DNA from: DATKAS01 sp963733765
GTDB taxonomy: Bacteria; Actinomycetota; Acidimicrobiia; Acidimicrobiales; DATKAS01
Direction: 5' to 3'
DNA: 64,000 nt
Assembly (NCBI GenBank): GCA_963733765.1
Contig: CAVTEI010000003.1
Coordinates: forward strand, 1 to 64,000
Part shown: in pieces, positions 1 to 8,322 of the stretch
Layout: every line of letters starts with the position of its first letter
How positions within the stretch are numbered: position 1 is the first letter of the stretch
Made by a program: the position numbers and the translations under genes
The notes under the pieces: model-generated
What the model was told of the DNA's origin: nothing
The model's database searches: none
The model's input: only the letters and a program-made list of their open reading frames with translations

Positions 1-24
1 ACGCAAACGTTGCCTGGCGCAGCA

Positions 25-384
25 CTAGGAGGCGACGGCCTGCGCGGGACGGGCGAACTCCCGGTACGCATCCCATGCCCTGGGGCCGTAGGTCGAAGCG
101 GTGCCGCCGTCCATCAGCAACGCGACGCCCAGGGCTTCGGCAACCTCATCGGGGGTCGCCCCTCGGCGAGCGGCTGCCTTGGCGTGGTACGCGATGCAAC
201 CATCGCATTGCTTCACCACCGCGATCGTCAACGCGATCAGCTCCTTGGTCTTGGTGGACAGCGCTCCGTCCGCCATTGCGGCGTTGTGCAACTGGCCGAA
301 TCCCGCCCATACATCGGGCGACGCCTCCCGCAACGACTTGGTCGGCTCGCCCAGATCCGCGATGACCTCCGCATAGTGCGTCAT
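25..384 (-). CDS. AhpD/carboxymuconolactone decarboxylase-family protein
   Basis: A protein of about 119 residues of the carboxymuconolactone decarboxylase/AhpD family. The motif KQCDGCIAYH carries the CxxC redox pair and following His of AhpD-like alkylhydroperoxidases. The preceding segment LSTKTKELIALTIAVV is the usual family helix. I chose the ATG at 384 (MTHYAEV), which follows a GAGGAG; a TTG four codons upstream (396) is the alternative. Family members act as peroxidase partners or as decarboxylases, and the CxxC favours a redox role here. A DosR-like box lies 62 bp upstream (447-460), which suggests co-regulation with the neighbouring universal stress protein. The exact substrate is not predictable. 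Confidence 0.85.
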   Translation of the reverse strand: MTHYAEVIADLGEPTKSLREASPDVWAGFGQLHNAAMADGALSTKTKELIALTIAVVKQCDGCIAYHAKAAARRGATPDEVAEALGVALLMDGGTASTYGPRAWDAYREFARPAQAVAS

Positions 385-446
385 GGCTCCTCGCAATCTC
401 GTCGGACTCTCACCGCAAGCAAACCGCGCCCGCCACGCGAGCGATA

Positions 447-460
447 GGGCCGAAGGTCAC
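447..460. promoter_or_regulatory. DosR/DevR-like box 1
   Basis: GGGCCGAAGGTCAC, one mismatch to GGGnCnnnnGnCCC. It lies 62 bp upstream of the AhpD-like start codon and just beyond the 3' end of the USP gene. The same 14-mer occurs at 1365-1378. Confidence 0.6.
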
Positions 461-465
461 CGCGA

Positions 466-1305
466 TCACGCGCTGTCGGCCGGCACCATGAGCACCGGGA
501 TCTGCGCCTGGTGCAAGACCTTCAGAGCGGTGGAACCCAACCGCAGCCCGGTGACTCCGCCAACTCCTCTCGACCCGACGACGAGCAATCCCGCTTCCTC
601 CGAGATGGCGACGTCGGTCAGCGCGTCGACGGGATCGCCTTCGAGCACGAGCGTCCGCGCCCCGAGACCCGACTCGCGCAGAGGCGTCACCCACTTCTGC
701 ATGTCGTCGAGCGCAGCCTGGAACCAGCTGCTGGCATCGGTGCGGGGCACCCACTCGGCGAACGGCCTCTGCGCATTCACTGCGAACACATCACTGGTCA
801 GCGGCGTACCGAACGACACGAGCCACTCGACCGCACGGAGAGAGCCGGGCGATCCATCCACGCCTACGACGACCGTCGCCGGCCACGCCGCCTTCGATGC
901 GGGCGGGATCGCAGCGAGCGGGACGTTCGTGTGGTGCACGAGGTGATGGGTCGTGCTGCCGAGGTGCAGAGCGTGGCGATGGCCACCGGTGCCGCGGGCG
1001 CCGACCACGATCAGGTCGGCGTTCTCGGCCTTGGCAGCGGCGAGCAGCTCCTCACGGGGGTCACCCTCGAGCAACAGCTCACGGAACGGCACCTTCGAAT
1101 CACGCGCGGGAGCGCACCACTCGTAGAGCCGCTCCGCAGCCACGCCGCGCCCCGCCTCGATTTCGGCGTCCGTGACGTCGAAGAAGGCCCGGTTCCGCAC
1201 GGTAGAGACGACGAGCTCGCCACCTTCCGCGTGCGCCAGGCTCAGCGCCCAACGCAGGGCGGCCTGGGCGCCGACGGATCCATCGGTACCAACCAGGACG
1301 CGCAT
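466..1305 (-). CDS. Universal stress protein, tandem UspA domains
   Basis: A 279-residue cytoplasmic protein with two UspA domains. Domain 1 (about 1-140) begins MRVLVGTDGS and has the ATP-binding signature VVGARGTGGHRHALHLGS. Domain 2 (about 145-279) begins VVVGVDGS and ends with VVGSRGVGGVTGLRLGS. The G-2x-G-9x-G(S/T) nucleotide-binding pattern is therefore intact in both halves. The start is supported by GGGAGG just upstream. Tandem USPs of this type are typical members of actinobacterial dormancy regulons, and a DosR-like box sits 59 bp upstream at 1365-1378. A second tandem USP with the same context lies at 49092-49963. The client process is unknown. Confidence 0.93.
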   Translation of the reverse strand: MRVLVGTDGSVGAQAALRWALSLAHAEGGELVVSTVRNRAFFDVTDAEIEAGRGVAAERLYEWCAPARDSKVPFRELLLEGDPREELLAAAKAENADLIVVGARGTGGHRHALHLGSTTHHLVHHTNVPLAAIPPASKAAWPATVVVGVDGSPGSLRAVEWLVSFGTPLTSDVFAVNAQRPFAEWVPRTDASSWFQAALDDMQKWVTPLRESGLGARTLVLEGDPVDALTDVAISEEAGLLVVGSRGVGGVTGLRLGSTALKVLHQAQIPVLMVPADSA

Positions 1306-1364
1306 GGCGCCTCCCTTCGTCCAGCTTCCAGATCGAGCAGACCACCCCGACGGATCAGCAGGTA

Positions 1365-1378
1365 GGGCCGAAGGTCAC
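1365..1378. promoter_or_regulatory. DosR/DevR-like box 2
   Basis: GGGCCGAAGGTCAC, identical to box 1, 59 bp upstream of the USP start at 1305. It overlaps the stop codon of the upstream small membrane-protein gene. Confidence 0.65.
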
Positions 1379-1686
1379 GCTCCTGTCGCGGCTGCGTGTC
1401 CGCTCAGGCGAATGCCAGCTGCGGGCCGCCGAGCCACGGTCCGGGTGGGCATCGGGCTCGGATCGATGATCCGGGGCCCCCGTGCGATCAGGTACACGAA
1501 CACGCCGAGATAGGGCGTGACGATCACGAAGAGGACCCAGAGCGCCTTCGCCCACCCGGGGTCGTCGCTGCGGAAGATGATGGCCCGGAACACGATGAAC
1601 AGCAGCCAGATCCAGATGACCCAGAACGTGAGCCACAAGAGCGACCAGAAGACCTGACCCGTACCGAACTCCGCTGCAAGCATCAC
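1375..1686 (-). CDS. Small membrane protein, PLDc_N-type domain
   Basis: A 103-residue protein with two hydrophobic segments (about residues 12-36 and 47-68) separated by a short polar loop, resembling the phospholipase D nuclease N-terminal (PLDc_N) domain. The FGTGQVFWSLLWLTFW start and the motif PYLGVFVYLIARG are shared with the protein at 20208-20576. Unlike that paralogue it has no SHOCT tail and instead ends in a basic, low-complexity stretch. The start may be the GTG at 1686 or the ATG at 1683. It lies directly upstream of the USP gene on the same strand, but the dormancy box lies between them, so it is probably not part of the induced transcript. Function unknown. Confidence 0.75.
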   Translation of the reverse strand: MMLAAEFGTGQVFWSLLWLTFWVIWIWLLFIVFRAIIFRSDDPGWAKALWVLFVIVTPYLGVFVYLIARGPRIIDPSPMPTRTVARRPAAGIRLSGHAAATGA

Positions 1687-1713
1687 GCCCCATCTTGCAT
1701 CGGCGCGTGCGCC

Positions 1714-2115
1714 TCAGACGGCCGCGAGCTTGTCGAGGATGTGGTCCATCACCGCGCCGTGCTCGTCGCGAGGACTGAACAGGATCACCTCGGCGTCGCG
1801 CTCAACTCGGACGCTGTGGCCCGGGGGCCAATGGAACACGTCGCCGCCCGCGCAGCGCTCCGTGCCTCCGTCGCGATAGGTGACCACGACCTCGCCGGTG
1901 ATCATGTAGCCCCAATGAGCTGAGTGACACGCGTCGCCGTCGAGCCCGACGAGGAGCGGCGCGAGGTCGGTCCCCGCGTTCAGCGTGAAGTACTCGGCGC
2001 CGAGCACTCCGTCGGCCTTGCCGAAGTCGGGAAGCTGGCGAGCGACGGCTCCGGGAGCGTCGATCTTGACCGGGATCTCTTCCTTGGCGATGTGCACGCG
2101 GCCCTCCTTCGACAT
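1714..2115 (-). CDS. Cupin-domain protein
   Basis: A 133-residue single-domain cupin. The motif HSAHWGYMITGEVVVTYRDG matches cupin motif 1, and GDVFHWPPGHSVRVE matches motif 2 with its conserved P-G-H. No catalytic assignment is possible. The ATG at 2115 sits immediately beside two tandem 17-bp operator copies (2117-2156), so the transcript may be leaderless and is very probably controlled by the upstream padR product. The gene follows padR on the same strand after a 130-bp gap. The acidic, hydrophobic C-terminus (AVMDHILDKLAAV) looks complete. Confidence 0.85.
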   Translation of the reverse strand: MSKEGRVHIAKEEIPVKIDAPGAVARQLPDFGKADGVLGAEYFTLNAGTDLAPLLVGLDGDACHSAHWGYMITGEVVVTYRDGGTERCAGGDVFHWPPGHSVRVERDAEVILFSPRDEHGAVMDHILDKLAAV

Positions 2116-2116
2116 C

Positions 2117-2156
2117 TACTCACATTGCGAGTACACTACTACTCGCATTGCGAGCA
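2117..2156. promoter_or_regulatory. Tandem PadR operators upstream of the cupin gene
   Basis: Two copies of a 17-bp inverted repeat: TACTCACATTGCGAGTA at 2117-2133 and TACTCGCATTGCGAGCA at 2140-2156. Their starts are 23 bp apart. A third copy lies at the padR/VOC divergent promoter (2852-2868). Consensus TRCTCRCATTGCGAGYA. Confidence 0.75.
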
Positions 2157-2245
2157 ATCAAGAGTGGCGGGCCCTCACCGCTTCGAGCCGGGCCCGCGTC
2201 GCGGCCGTGTTGCCGGGGTCGGTCGCGTCCCGCCAGCCACGCGTC

Positions 2246-2839
2246 TCATCGGCCGTCGCTCGCGCGAACGATCTCGACGTCGGCGAGCAGACGAGTGGTG
2301 GCGTCGATCACGAGCGCAACGACATGCAGTCGTTCCGGGAACATCGGCCGGCCACCGAACTCCAACCGAGCGTCATCGCCGCCGACTCCGTGTTCGAGCA
2401 TCCACAACGGACCGCCTTCAGCGAGGTACTCGTCGACGAAGCCGAGCATCTCGTCGAGCATCGACCGCGCCGCGTCCGCGGTCGCTTCCATCGCGTTGGT
2501 GATGTCGTCGACGGTGCCGTGATCGCCGAAGAACACGCGCAGCAGACCTTCGACCTCGAAGTGCGGTTCCTGCGGCGGCGTCGACAACCACTCGCGCAGC
2601 GCCCGCTCGCCGGCCTTCGTGATCGTGTATCGGTTCCTCGACCGGCCGCCGGTCTGGTCGACCACGACCTTCGCCCAGCCGAGCTCGACCAAGCGCTTCT
2701 GCTCTCGGTAGAGGTGCCCCTCCGACGACGACCACACGAACCGCAGCGAGCGCCGCATCTGCTGGGTCAGCTCGTATCCGGTCCAGGACCTGACGGCGAG
2801 CAGCCCGAGCAGTCCGTACGTCGTCGGCGATGTCTTCAC
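2246..2839 (-). CDS. PadR-family transcriptional regulator
   Basis: A PadR-type winged-helix repressor of about 197 residues. The N-terminus VKTSPTTYGLLGLLAVRSW followed by TGYELTQQMRRSLRFVW and YREQKRLVELGW is the typical PadR wHTH. The helical dimerisation tail (Vir_C-like) contains EATADAARSMLDEMLGFVDEYL. I prefer the GTG at 2839 to the longer frame reaching 2902: it matches the family N-terminus and leaves the operator at 2852-2868 upstream of the start. The three copies of this operator around padR, the cupin gene and the VOC gene suggest autoregulation and control of both neighbours. Ligand unknown. Confidence 0.88.
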   Translation of the reverse strand: MKTSPTTYGLLGLLAVRSWTGYELTQQMRRSLRFVWSSSEGHLYREQKRLVELGWAKVVVDQTGGRSRNRYTITKAGERALREWLSTPPQEPHFEVEGLLRVFFGDHGTVDDITNAMEATADAARSMLDEMLGFVDEYLAEGGPLWMLEHGVGGDDARLEFGGRPMFPERLHVVALVIDATTRLLADVEIVRASDGR

Positions 2840-2851
2840 GATCGCAGCGTA

Positions 2852-2868
2852 TGCTCGCAATGTGAGCA
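2852..2868. promoter_or_regulatory. PadR operator in the padR/VOC divergent promoter
   Basis: TGCTCGCAATGTGAGCA. Its reverse complement matches the two copies at 2117-2156. It lies 12 bp upstream of the padR GTG and overlaps the GTG start of the divergent VOC gene. Confidence 0.75.
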
Positions 2869-3383
2869 TCGGGACGATGCGCTGCGTCGTGATCAACGTC
2901 ACCGACTTCGCGGTGGGCTACGAGTTCTGGTCCGCGGTCACCGGCTACGAGGTCCTCGGCCCCGAACAGGGTTGGCACGGATGGCTCGGATTCCTCGGCA
3001 CGCGCGAGCCCTGGAAGCACGAGATGATCCTCATCAAGTCCGACGCCGCCCCGATCCAGAGCGAGCCACCGACTCACCACCGCACGAACAGCGTGCACAT
3101 CGACATCACACCCAACGACGGTGTCGACGTCGCGATCGAGCGCATCCTCGAGCTCGGCGGATCGGTGAAGAAGCCGCCGAGCCTGTATCCCCGGCCGGGC
3201 GCGTACGGCGACGACGAGCCGCAGATCGACTGGGCTGTCATGCAGGACCCGTTCGGCAACGAGTTCTGCCTCGTGTTCGACCTCACCCCCGAGCAATCGG
3301 CCGCCGCGATGCAGGCGTTCGCACAGGGAGCGACCAGCGACCGCGACCTCCGCGCCGCTGCAGGACAGACCGCGTCGACCTGA
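2862..3383 (+). CDS. VOC-family (glyoxalase/bleomycin-resistance fold) protein
   Basis: About 170 residues forming paired beta-alpha-beta-beta-beta modules of the vicinal oxygen chelate fold. The first half runs from MRCVVINVTDFAVGYEFW to EMILIK; the second from HIDITPNDGVDVAIERILEL to DPFGNEFCLVF, the typical VOC ending. A GTG at 2862 and an ATG at 2877 are both possible starts. The GTG is buried in the PadR operator, so a leaderless message or the later start is likely. Divergent from padR and presumably repressed by it. Members range from dioxygenases to antibiotic-binding proteins, so no substrate is assigned. Confidence 0.85.
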   Translation: MSIGTMRCVVINVTDFAVGYEFWSAVTGYEVLGPEQGWHGWLGFLGTREPWKHEMILIKSDAAPIQSEPPTHHRTNSVHIDITPNDGVDVAIERILELGGSVKKPPSLYPRPGAYGDDEPQIDWAVMQDPFGNEFCLVFDLTPEQSAAAMQAFAQGATSDRDLRAAAGQTAST

Positions 3384-3483
3384 CGTCGCAAACCCACGTC
3401 AACGGGTTGGTGGAACGACGTCAATCCGTCTGCCGTTTGCACCAGCCGTCACCTCGCGCCGCTCGTTCGCGGTGAGCCACCGT

Positions 3484-3527
3484 TTGCCGCCCAATCTGGT
3501 CAACGTTAAGATCATCAAACCTCTTAC
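3484..3527 (+). promoter_or_regulatory. Promoter and MarR-type motif (site A) of the liv-like operon
   Basis: A -35-like TTGCCG (3484-3489), a 17-bp spacer and TAAGAT (3507-3512). The -10 overlaps a 19-bp motif AGATCATCAAACCTCTTAC (3509-3527) that recurs at 9980-9998 and, upstream of marR, at 12801-12819. Thirty-six bases separate the motif from the start at 3564. Confidence 0.6.
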
Positions 3528-3563
3528 AAGAGATCTGAACGCCACCTCAGTCGGGGAGAAGCC

Positions 3564-4850
3564 ATGAAGGTTCGACGTCAACGGTTGAGGATTGCCGCGC
3601 TGCTCATCGCTCCGGCGTTGCTCTTCGCCGCGTGTGGGGACGACGACAGCGAGAGCGCGGCCACCACTGGTGCGGCCACCACTGGAGGCGCCGCGACGAC
3701 CGCCGCTGGCGCGGGTACCACCGCCGCGGCCGAGCCGACCGGCGAACCGGTGAACGTCATGGTGATGGGCTCCTTCACCGGCCCCTTCGACACCTCGTTC
3801 GCGTTCGACACGGCCCAGGCCGCTGCCCAGGCGGTCAACGAAGCCGGCGGCGTGCAAGGTCGTCCGCTCACGATCCTCACGTGTGACGACAAGTTCGACC
3901 CCAACGCCACGCTCGACTGCGCCCGGCAGGCGGCCGACGCGGATGCGGTGGCAATCATCAGCGGCCTCGTGCTCGCCGGCGACTACCTCGACTTCGCCGC
4001 CCAGGAAGGCATCCCGGTCATCCCGGCGGTGGGCTTCCAGTCGGCCGAGTTCCAGAACGACATCTCCTTCCCGATCACGGCGGGCGGCGCCGGCCTCGCC
4101 ACGGCGGCGATCGCCGAAGTGCTCGCCCAAGGCGTGACCGTCATCAGCCTCGTCTACGACGAGAGCTCCGGCGTGGCCAAGCCGGCCGCGGAAGCCGCAG
4201 CCGCCGGCCTCGCCGAGCAGGGCATCAACGTCGCGAACGTCATCCCGATGCCGCTCGACATCGCCGACGCGAGCTCGATCCTCGCTGCCGCCGAAGCCGG
4301 CGGAGCGGAGGGCGTCGCCCTGCTGGTGCAGGGATCGCAGGCCGCGAAGTTCATCACTGCCGCTGACCAGGCGGGCTCGACGCTGATCATCGGCTCGTAC
4401 GACCTCAGCCTCGAGCCGGCGACGATCGAGACGCTCGGCCCCGCGGCCGACGGCGTGCTCATGGCCAGCTCGTTCCGGCCGCTCACAGACACGACTAACC
4501 CAGGCGTCGAGCAGTTCTTCGACGAGCTGGAGGCCTACGACTCGACGATCACGATCGACGAGTGGTCGATCCCCGGCGTCGGGCTCGGCACGTACGCGGC
4601 GACGCACCTGGTCGCTCAAGCCGCCGCGGAGGCCGCGACGGTGGACGCCGCCGGTGTGCTCGTCGCGCTCCAGAACCTCACCGACTTCGACATCGGCATC
4701 ATGGCCCCGATCGACTTCAGCGCCCCGAACACCACCTTCATCCCGACGTTCACCCGGGTGTTCAACACGTCGTACTTCTTCAGCGAGATCCAGGACACCG
4801 AACTCGTTCCGCTCTCGGACGAGCCCGTGAACGTCGCGACCGTCCAGTAG
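3564..4850 (+). CDS. ABC transporter substrate-binding lipoprotein, branched-chain amino-acid type
   Basis: A 428-residue periplasmic-binding-fold type I receptor of the LivJ/AmiC family. The first 24 residues are a lipoprotein signal: basic MKVRRQRLR, a hydrophobic core, then lipobox FAAC with Cys24. A Thr/Ala/Gly-rich linker (about 30-58) tethers the domain to the membrane. The mature domain starts around VNVMVMGSFTGPFDTSFAFD and runs to the end. It lies 15 bp upstream of the fused permease/ATPase gene and heads the operon that continues to 9937. Liv-type receptors in such contexts often bind aromatic acids, amides or urea rather than amino acids, and the following catabolic genes favour that. 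Probably MarR-controlled through the motif at 3509-3527. Confidence 0.92.
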   Translation: MKVRRQRLRIAALLIAPALLFAACGDDDSESAATTGAATTGGAATTAAGAGTTAAAEPTGEPVNVMVMGSFTGPFDTSFAFDTAQAAAQAVNEAGGVQGRPLTILTCDDKFDPNATLDCARQAADADAVAIISGLVLAGDYLDFAAQEGIPVIPAVGFQSAEFQNDISFPITAGGAGLATAAIAEVLAQGVTVISLVYDESSGVAKPAAEAAAAGLAEQGINVANVIPMPLDIADASSILAAAEAGGAEGVALLVQGSQAAKFITAADQAGSTLIIGSYDLSLEPATIETLGPAADGVLMASSFRPLTDTTNPGVEQFFDELEAYDSTITIDEWSIPGVGLGTYAATHLVAQAAAEAATVDAAGVLVALQNLTDFDIGIMAPIDFSAPNTTFIPTFTRVFNTSYFFSEIQDTELVPLSDEPVNVATVQ

Positions 4851-4865
4851 CACGCCCCCGAGGGC

Positions 4866-7586
4866 ATGGAGTTCCTCCGCTTCGCGCTCCTCGGGCTCGG
4901 CGCGGGCGGCCTCTACGCCCTCGGTGCCCAGGGCATCGTCCTGATCTACCGCGGCTCAGGCGTCATCAACTTCGCCCAAGGCGCGATGGGGATGATCATC
5001 GCCTACACCTACTACGACCTGCGCGACGAGTCGGGCTGGGCGTGGTACCTCGCGATGCTCACGTGCATCGTGATGGCCGCGGCAATGGGGGTGCTGATGC
5101 ACCTGCTGATCATGCGGCCGCTGCGGAAGGCCACCGTCCTCTCGCGCATGATCGCCACGCTCGGAGTGCTGCTGTTCCTCCGCGAGCTCGCGCTGCGGCG
5201 ATGGACTTCGGCGGTGCGCGTGGTGGGGTCGGACTTGCCTCGTGGCGTCTTCCACACGATCGCCGACACGAACCTCGGCAAAGCGCAGCTCTACCTCTTC
5301 ATCGCCGCCGTCGTGCTGACCGTCGGCCTGTCGTGGTTCTACTCGCACACCCGCTTCGGCCTCGCCTCGTCTGCGGTGGCCGAGAACCAGGAAGCGACCT
5401 CGGCGCTCGGCTGGTCTCCGGACGTGATCGCCGCAGCCAACTGGGCCGCGGGCGTTGTGTTGGGCGGGCTCGCCGCGATCTTCCTCGCCCCTTCCGCGGC
5501 GCTCAGCCCCGAGCTCACGCTGCTCGTCGTGCCGGCATTGGCCGCCGCGCTCATCGGGCGCTTCACGTCGTTCTGGCTCACCTTGGTGTCGGCGCTCGCG
5601 ATCGGCGTCGCCGAGTCGGAGATGGCCAACTACGTCTCCGAGCCCGGTTGGGCCAAGGCCGCGCCGTTCCTCGTCGTGATCGCGGTGCTCGTCGCGCGGG
5701 GACGGTCGCTCCCCGAGCGCGGCGAACGCGCGGTGCGCCTCCCCCGCGTCGGTCGCGGGCGAGCGCGCCTCGTGCCCGTGCTCGTGGTCTGCGGGCTCAC
5801 CGTCGCGCTGATCTCCTGGGTGTCAGTGGGCTGGGTCGAAGCGCTCACCTCCACCTTCACCTACGCGGTCGTGCTCCTCTCGCTCGTCGTGCTCACCGGC
5901 TTCACCGGTCAACTGTCGCTCGCGCAGTACACGATGGCCGGCATGGGCGCCTACATCGCGGGACGCCTCGTCGCCACGACCGGCATCAGCTACGAGCTCG
6001 CCATCCTCGTCGGCGTGTTCGGCGCCATCCCGCTCGGCCTCATCGTCGGCCTTCCCGCGCTGCGCACACGCGGCGTCAACCTCGCGGTCGTCACCCTCGG
6101 CATGGCGCTCGCGTTCGAGCGCCTCATCTTGGCGAACGCGGACCGCACGGGCGGAGCCGGGGGCACGCTCGTCGGCGAGCTCCGCCTGTTCGGCATCGAG
6201 TTCGGGTCGCTGCGCTACCCCGAGCGCTACGCGTTCCTCGCCCTCGCGTGCTTCGCGATCGTCGGCGTCATGGTGTCGAACCTGCGCCGCGGCCGATCGG
6301 GGAGGCGCCTGCTCGCGGTGCGGGCCAACGAGCGCGCCGCGGCTTCGCTCGGCATCAACGTGTACGGCGCCAAGCTGTACGCGTTCTCGCTGGCGTCGGG
6401 CATCGCCGCCCTCGGCGGGATCCTCATCGCCTTCCGCAACCAGCGGGTCCTGTACACGAACTTCGGCGTGTTCGACTCGATCTTCGCGACCGTCCAAGGG
6501 GTGATCGGCGGCATCGGCTTCGTGTCGGGCGCGGTGCTCGGCGCCGCCGGCTCGGCGGGCGCGATCATCCCCGAGCTCTTCGGGAGCGTCGGCGACATCG
6601 AGCAGTGGGTGCGGCTCATCTCCGGCATCGGCGTGATCCTCGTGCTCATCCAGGCGCCCGACGGCCTCGCATGGCTGAACATCGAGGGCTATCGCCGGCT
6701 GAGCGCGAAGGTGCAGGCGAAGCTCGGCCGCGGGCCGAAACGGCGCACCGTCCACGAGCTGCCACCAGTCGAGGCGCAACGCGTGCAACCGGCGACGCTC
6801 GAGGTGCGCGATCTGACGGTGCGCTTCGGCGGGGTCATGGCCGTGAGCGACGTGAGCTTCGCGGTGCACCCGGGCGAGGTCGTCGGCCTCATCGGTCCGA
6901 ACGGCGCGGGGAAGACGACGATCATCGACGCCATCACCGGGTTCGTGCGGCCGACGGCCGGGTCGATCCTGCTGGACGACGTCGCCATCGAGTCGTGGGG
7001 ACCGAGCCGTCGAGCCCGCGCCGGCATCGGCCGCTCGTTCCAGTCGCTCGAGCTGTTCGACGACATGACCGTGTACGACAACCTGCGGGCCGGCAGCGAG
7101 GCGCGCGACGCGTACGCCTACCTCACCGACCTGGTGCACCCCGGCGACCCGCCGCTCGGGCCCGCTGCGGTCGCGGCAGTGAAGGAGCTCGACCTCGAGG
7201 ACGACCTCGATCGGCTGCCGACCGAGCTCGCCTTCGGCCGCCGCCGCCTCGTCGCCATCGCCCGAGCGATCGCCGCCGCCCCGTCGGTGCTGCTGCTCGA
7301 CGAACCCGCGGCCGGCCTCGACGACACCGAGACCCGCGAGCTCGGTCACCTCATCACCCGCCTCGCGAAGGACTGGGGGATCGCCGTACTGCTCGTCGAG
7401 CACGACGTCGGCCTCGTCCTCAGCATCTGCGATCGCGTCGAGGCACTCGACTTCGGCCGCTCGATCGCGTCGGGCACGCCCGCGGAGATCGCGGTCGACG
7501 ACGCCGTGATCACCGCCTACCTCGGCGCGCAATCGGTGCACGTCGTCGGTGCGGCCGCGACCGACGAGCCGAGCGCGGGGGCGTGA
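4866..7586 (+). CDS. Fused branched-chain-type ABC permease-permease-ATPase (LivH-LivM-LivG)
   Basis: A 906-residue fusion of three normally separate subunits. Residues about 1-290 are a LivH permease (MEFLRFALLGLGAGGLYALG, then GSGVINFAQGAMGM). Residues about 300-610 are a LivM permease (TGFTGQLSLAQYTMAGMGAY). Residues about 640-890 are a LivG ATPase with Walker A GPNGAGKTT (about 674-682), signature-like LAFGRRRLVAIARA, Walker B VLLLDEP (about 807) and the switch His in LLVEHDV. It transports the ligand delivered by the receptor at 3564 and works with the second ATPase, which starts 1 bp after its stop. The fusion removes any uncertainty over which permeases and ATPase pair. Substrate unknown. 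Confidence 0.93.
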   Translation: MEFLRFALLGLGAGGLYALGAQGIVLIYRGSGVINFAQGAMGMIIAYTYYDLRDESGWAWYLAMLTCIVMAAAMGVLMHLLIMRPLRKATVLSRMIATLGVLLFLRELALRRWTSAVRVVGSDLPRGVFHTIADTNLGKAQLYLFIAAVVLTVGLSWFYSHTRFGLASSAVAENQEATSALGWSPDVIAAANWAAGVVLGGLAAIFLAPSAALSPELTLLVVPALAAALIGRFTSFWLTLVSALAIGVAESEMANYVSEPGWAKAAPFLVVIAVLVARGRSLPERGERAVRLPRVGRGRARLVPVLVVCGLTVALISWVSVGWVEALTSTFTYAVVLLSLVVLTGFTGQLSLAQYTMAGMGAYIAGRLVATTGISYELAILVGVFGAIPLGLIVGLPALRTRGVNLAVVTLGMALAFERLILANADRTGGAGGTLVGELRLFGIEFGSLRYPERYAFLALACFAIVGVMVSNLRRGRSGRRLLAVRANERAAASLGINVYGAKLYAFSLASGIAALGGILIAFRNQRVLYTNFGVFDSIFATVQGVIGGIGFVSGAVLGAAGSAGAIIPELFGSVGDIEQWVRLISGIGVILVLIQAPDGLAWLNIEGYRRLSAKVQAKLGRGPKRRTVHELPPVEAQRVQPATLEVRDLTVRFGGVMAVSDVSFAVHPGEVVGLIGPNGAGKTTIIDAITGFVRPTAGSILLDDVAIESWGPSRRARAGIGRSFQSLELFDDMTVYDNLRAGSEARDAYAYLTDLVHPGDPPLGPAAVAAVKELDLEDDLDRLPTELAFGRRRLVAIARAIAAAPSVLLLDEPAAGLDDTETRELGHLITRLAKDWGIAVLLVEHDVGLVLSICDRVEALDFGRSIASGTPAEIAVDDAVITAYLGAQSVHVVGAAATDEPSAGA

Positions 7587-7587
7587 C

Positions 7588-8322
7588 GTGAGCGACGCAC
7601 CACTGCTCGAAGCCGTCGGGCTCTATGCCGGCTTCGGTGGGGTGTCGGTGGTGCACGACCTTTCGTTGGAGGTGCGAGCAGGCGAGGTCGTGGTGCTGCT
7701 CGGCGCCAACGGCGCGGGCAAGTCGACGACCTTGCGCACACTGGCAGGCGCCATCGCGCCGATCGACGGTGAGGTGCGGTGGCAGGGCGCGCCCACCCAC
7801 GCGCCGCTGCATCGCAGAGCTCGCCGGGGCCTCAGCCTCGTCACCGAGGAGCGCTCGGTGTTCATGGGCCTCACGGCCGAAGCGAACCTTCGGCTCGGGC
7901 GCGGGCCGGCCGAGAGGGCGCTCGATCTGTTCCCAGAGCTGCGGCCTCTGGTGAAGCGCCGCGCAGGCCTGCTCTCCGGCGGCGAGCAGCAGATCCTCAC
8001 TCTTGCCCGCGCGCTCGCGACCGAGCCGAGCGCACTCCTCGCCGACGAGCTCTCGCTCGGCCTCGCGCCACTCGTCGTCAACCGCCTGCTCGCCGCTGTC
8101 CGCGACGCGGCCGACCGCGGCGTGGGCGTGCTGCTCGTCGAACAGCACGCCGCGCAGGCGCTCGCGATCGCCGATCGCGGCTACGTGCTGCGCCGCGGCC
8201 GCGTGGTGCTCCAAGGCACCGCGGCCGAGCTCTCGCGAGACTTCGACGAGGTGCGGAACTCCTACCTGACCGGCGCGCCGTCGCCATTGCCCGAGGAGGC
8301 AGAGCCATCCAACGACTCCTGA
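7588..8322 (+). CDS. Branched-chain-type ABC transporter ATP-binding protein (LivF)
   Basis: A 244-residue ATPase. GTG at 7588 directly follows the TGA of the fused permease gene; an upstream in-frame ATG would only extend into that gene. Walker A is GANGAGKSTT (about residues 39-48), the signature LLSGGEQQILTLARAL (about 128) and the Walker B region SALLADELSLGL. The Walker B Asp is preceded by Ala rather than the usual Leu, and the catalytic Glu is present. The C-terminus HAAQALAIADRGYVLRRGRVV is typical LivF. It completes the importer with the receptor at 3564 and the fusion at 4866. Its stop overlaps the next start in an ATGA. Confidence 0.92.
   Translation: MSDAPLLEAVGLYAGFGGVSVVHDLSLEVRAGEVVVLLGANGAGKSTTLRTLAGAIAPIDGEVRWQGAPTHAPLHRRARRGLSLVTEERSVFMGLTAEANLRLGRGPAERALDLFPELRPLVKRRAGLLSGGEQQILTLARALATEPSALLADELSLGLAPLVVNRLLAAVRDAADRGVGVLLVEQHAAQALAIADRGYVLRRGRVVLQGTAAELSRDFDEVRNSYLTGAPSPLPEEAEPSNDS

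Noticed and set aside
3399..4853. Minus-strand open frame of 484 codons opposite the substrate-binding protein
   Set aside because: Low-complexity Arg/Gly/Glu sequence; the plus-strand lipoprotein is certain.
5823..7541. Minus-strand open frame of 572 codons opposite the permease/ATPase fusion
   Set aside because: Antisense shadow rich in Arg, Asp and Glu with no membrane or enzyme motif.
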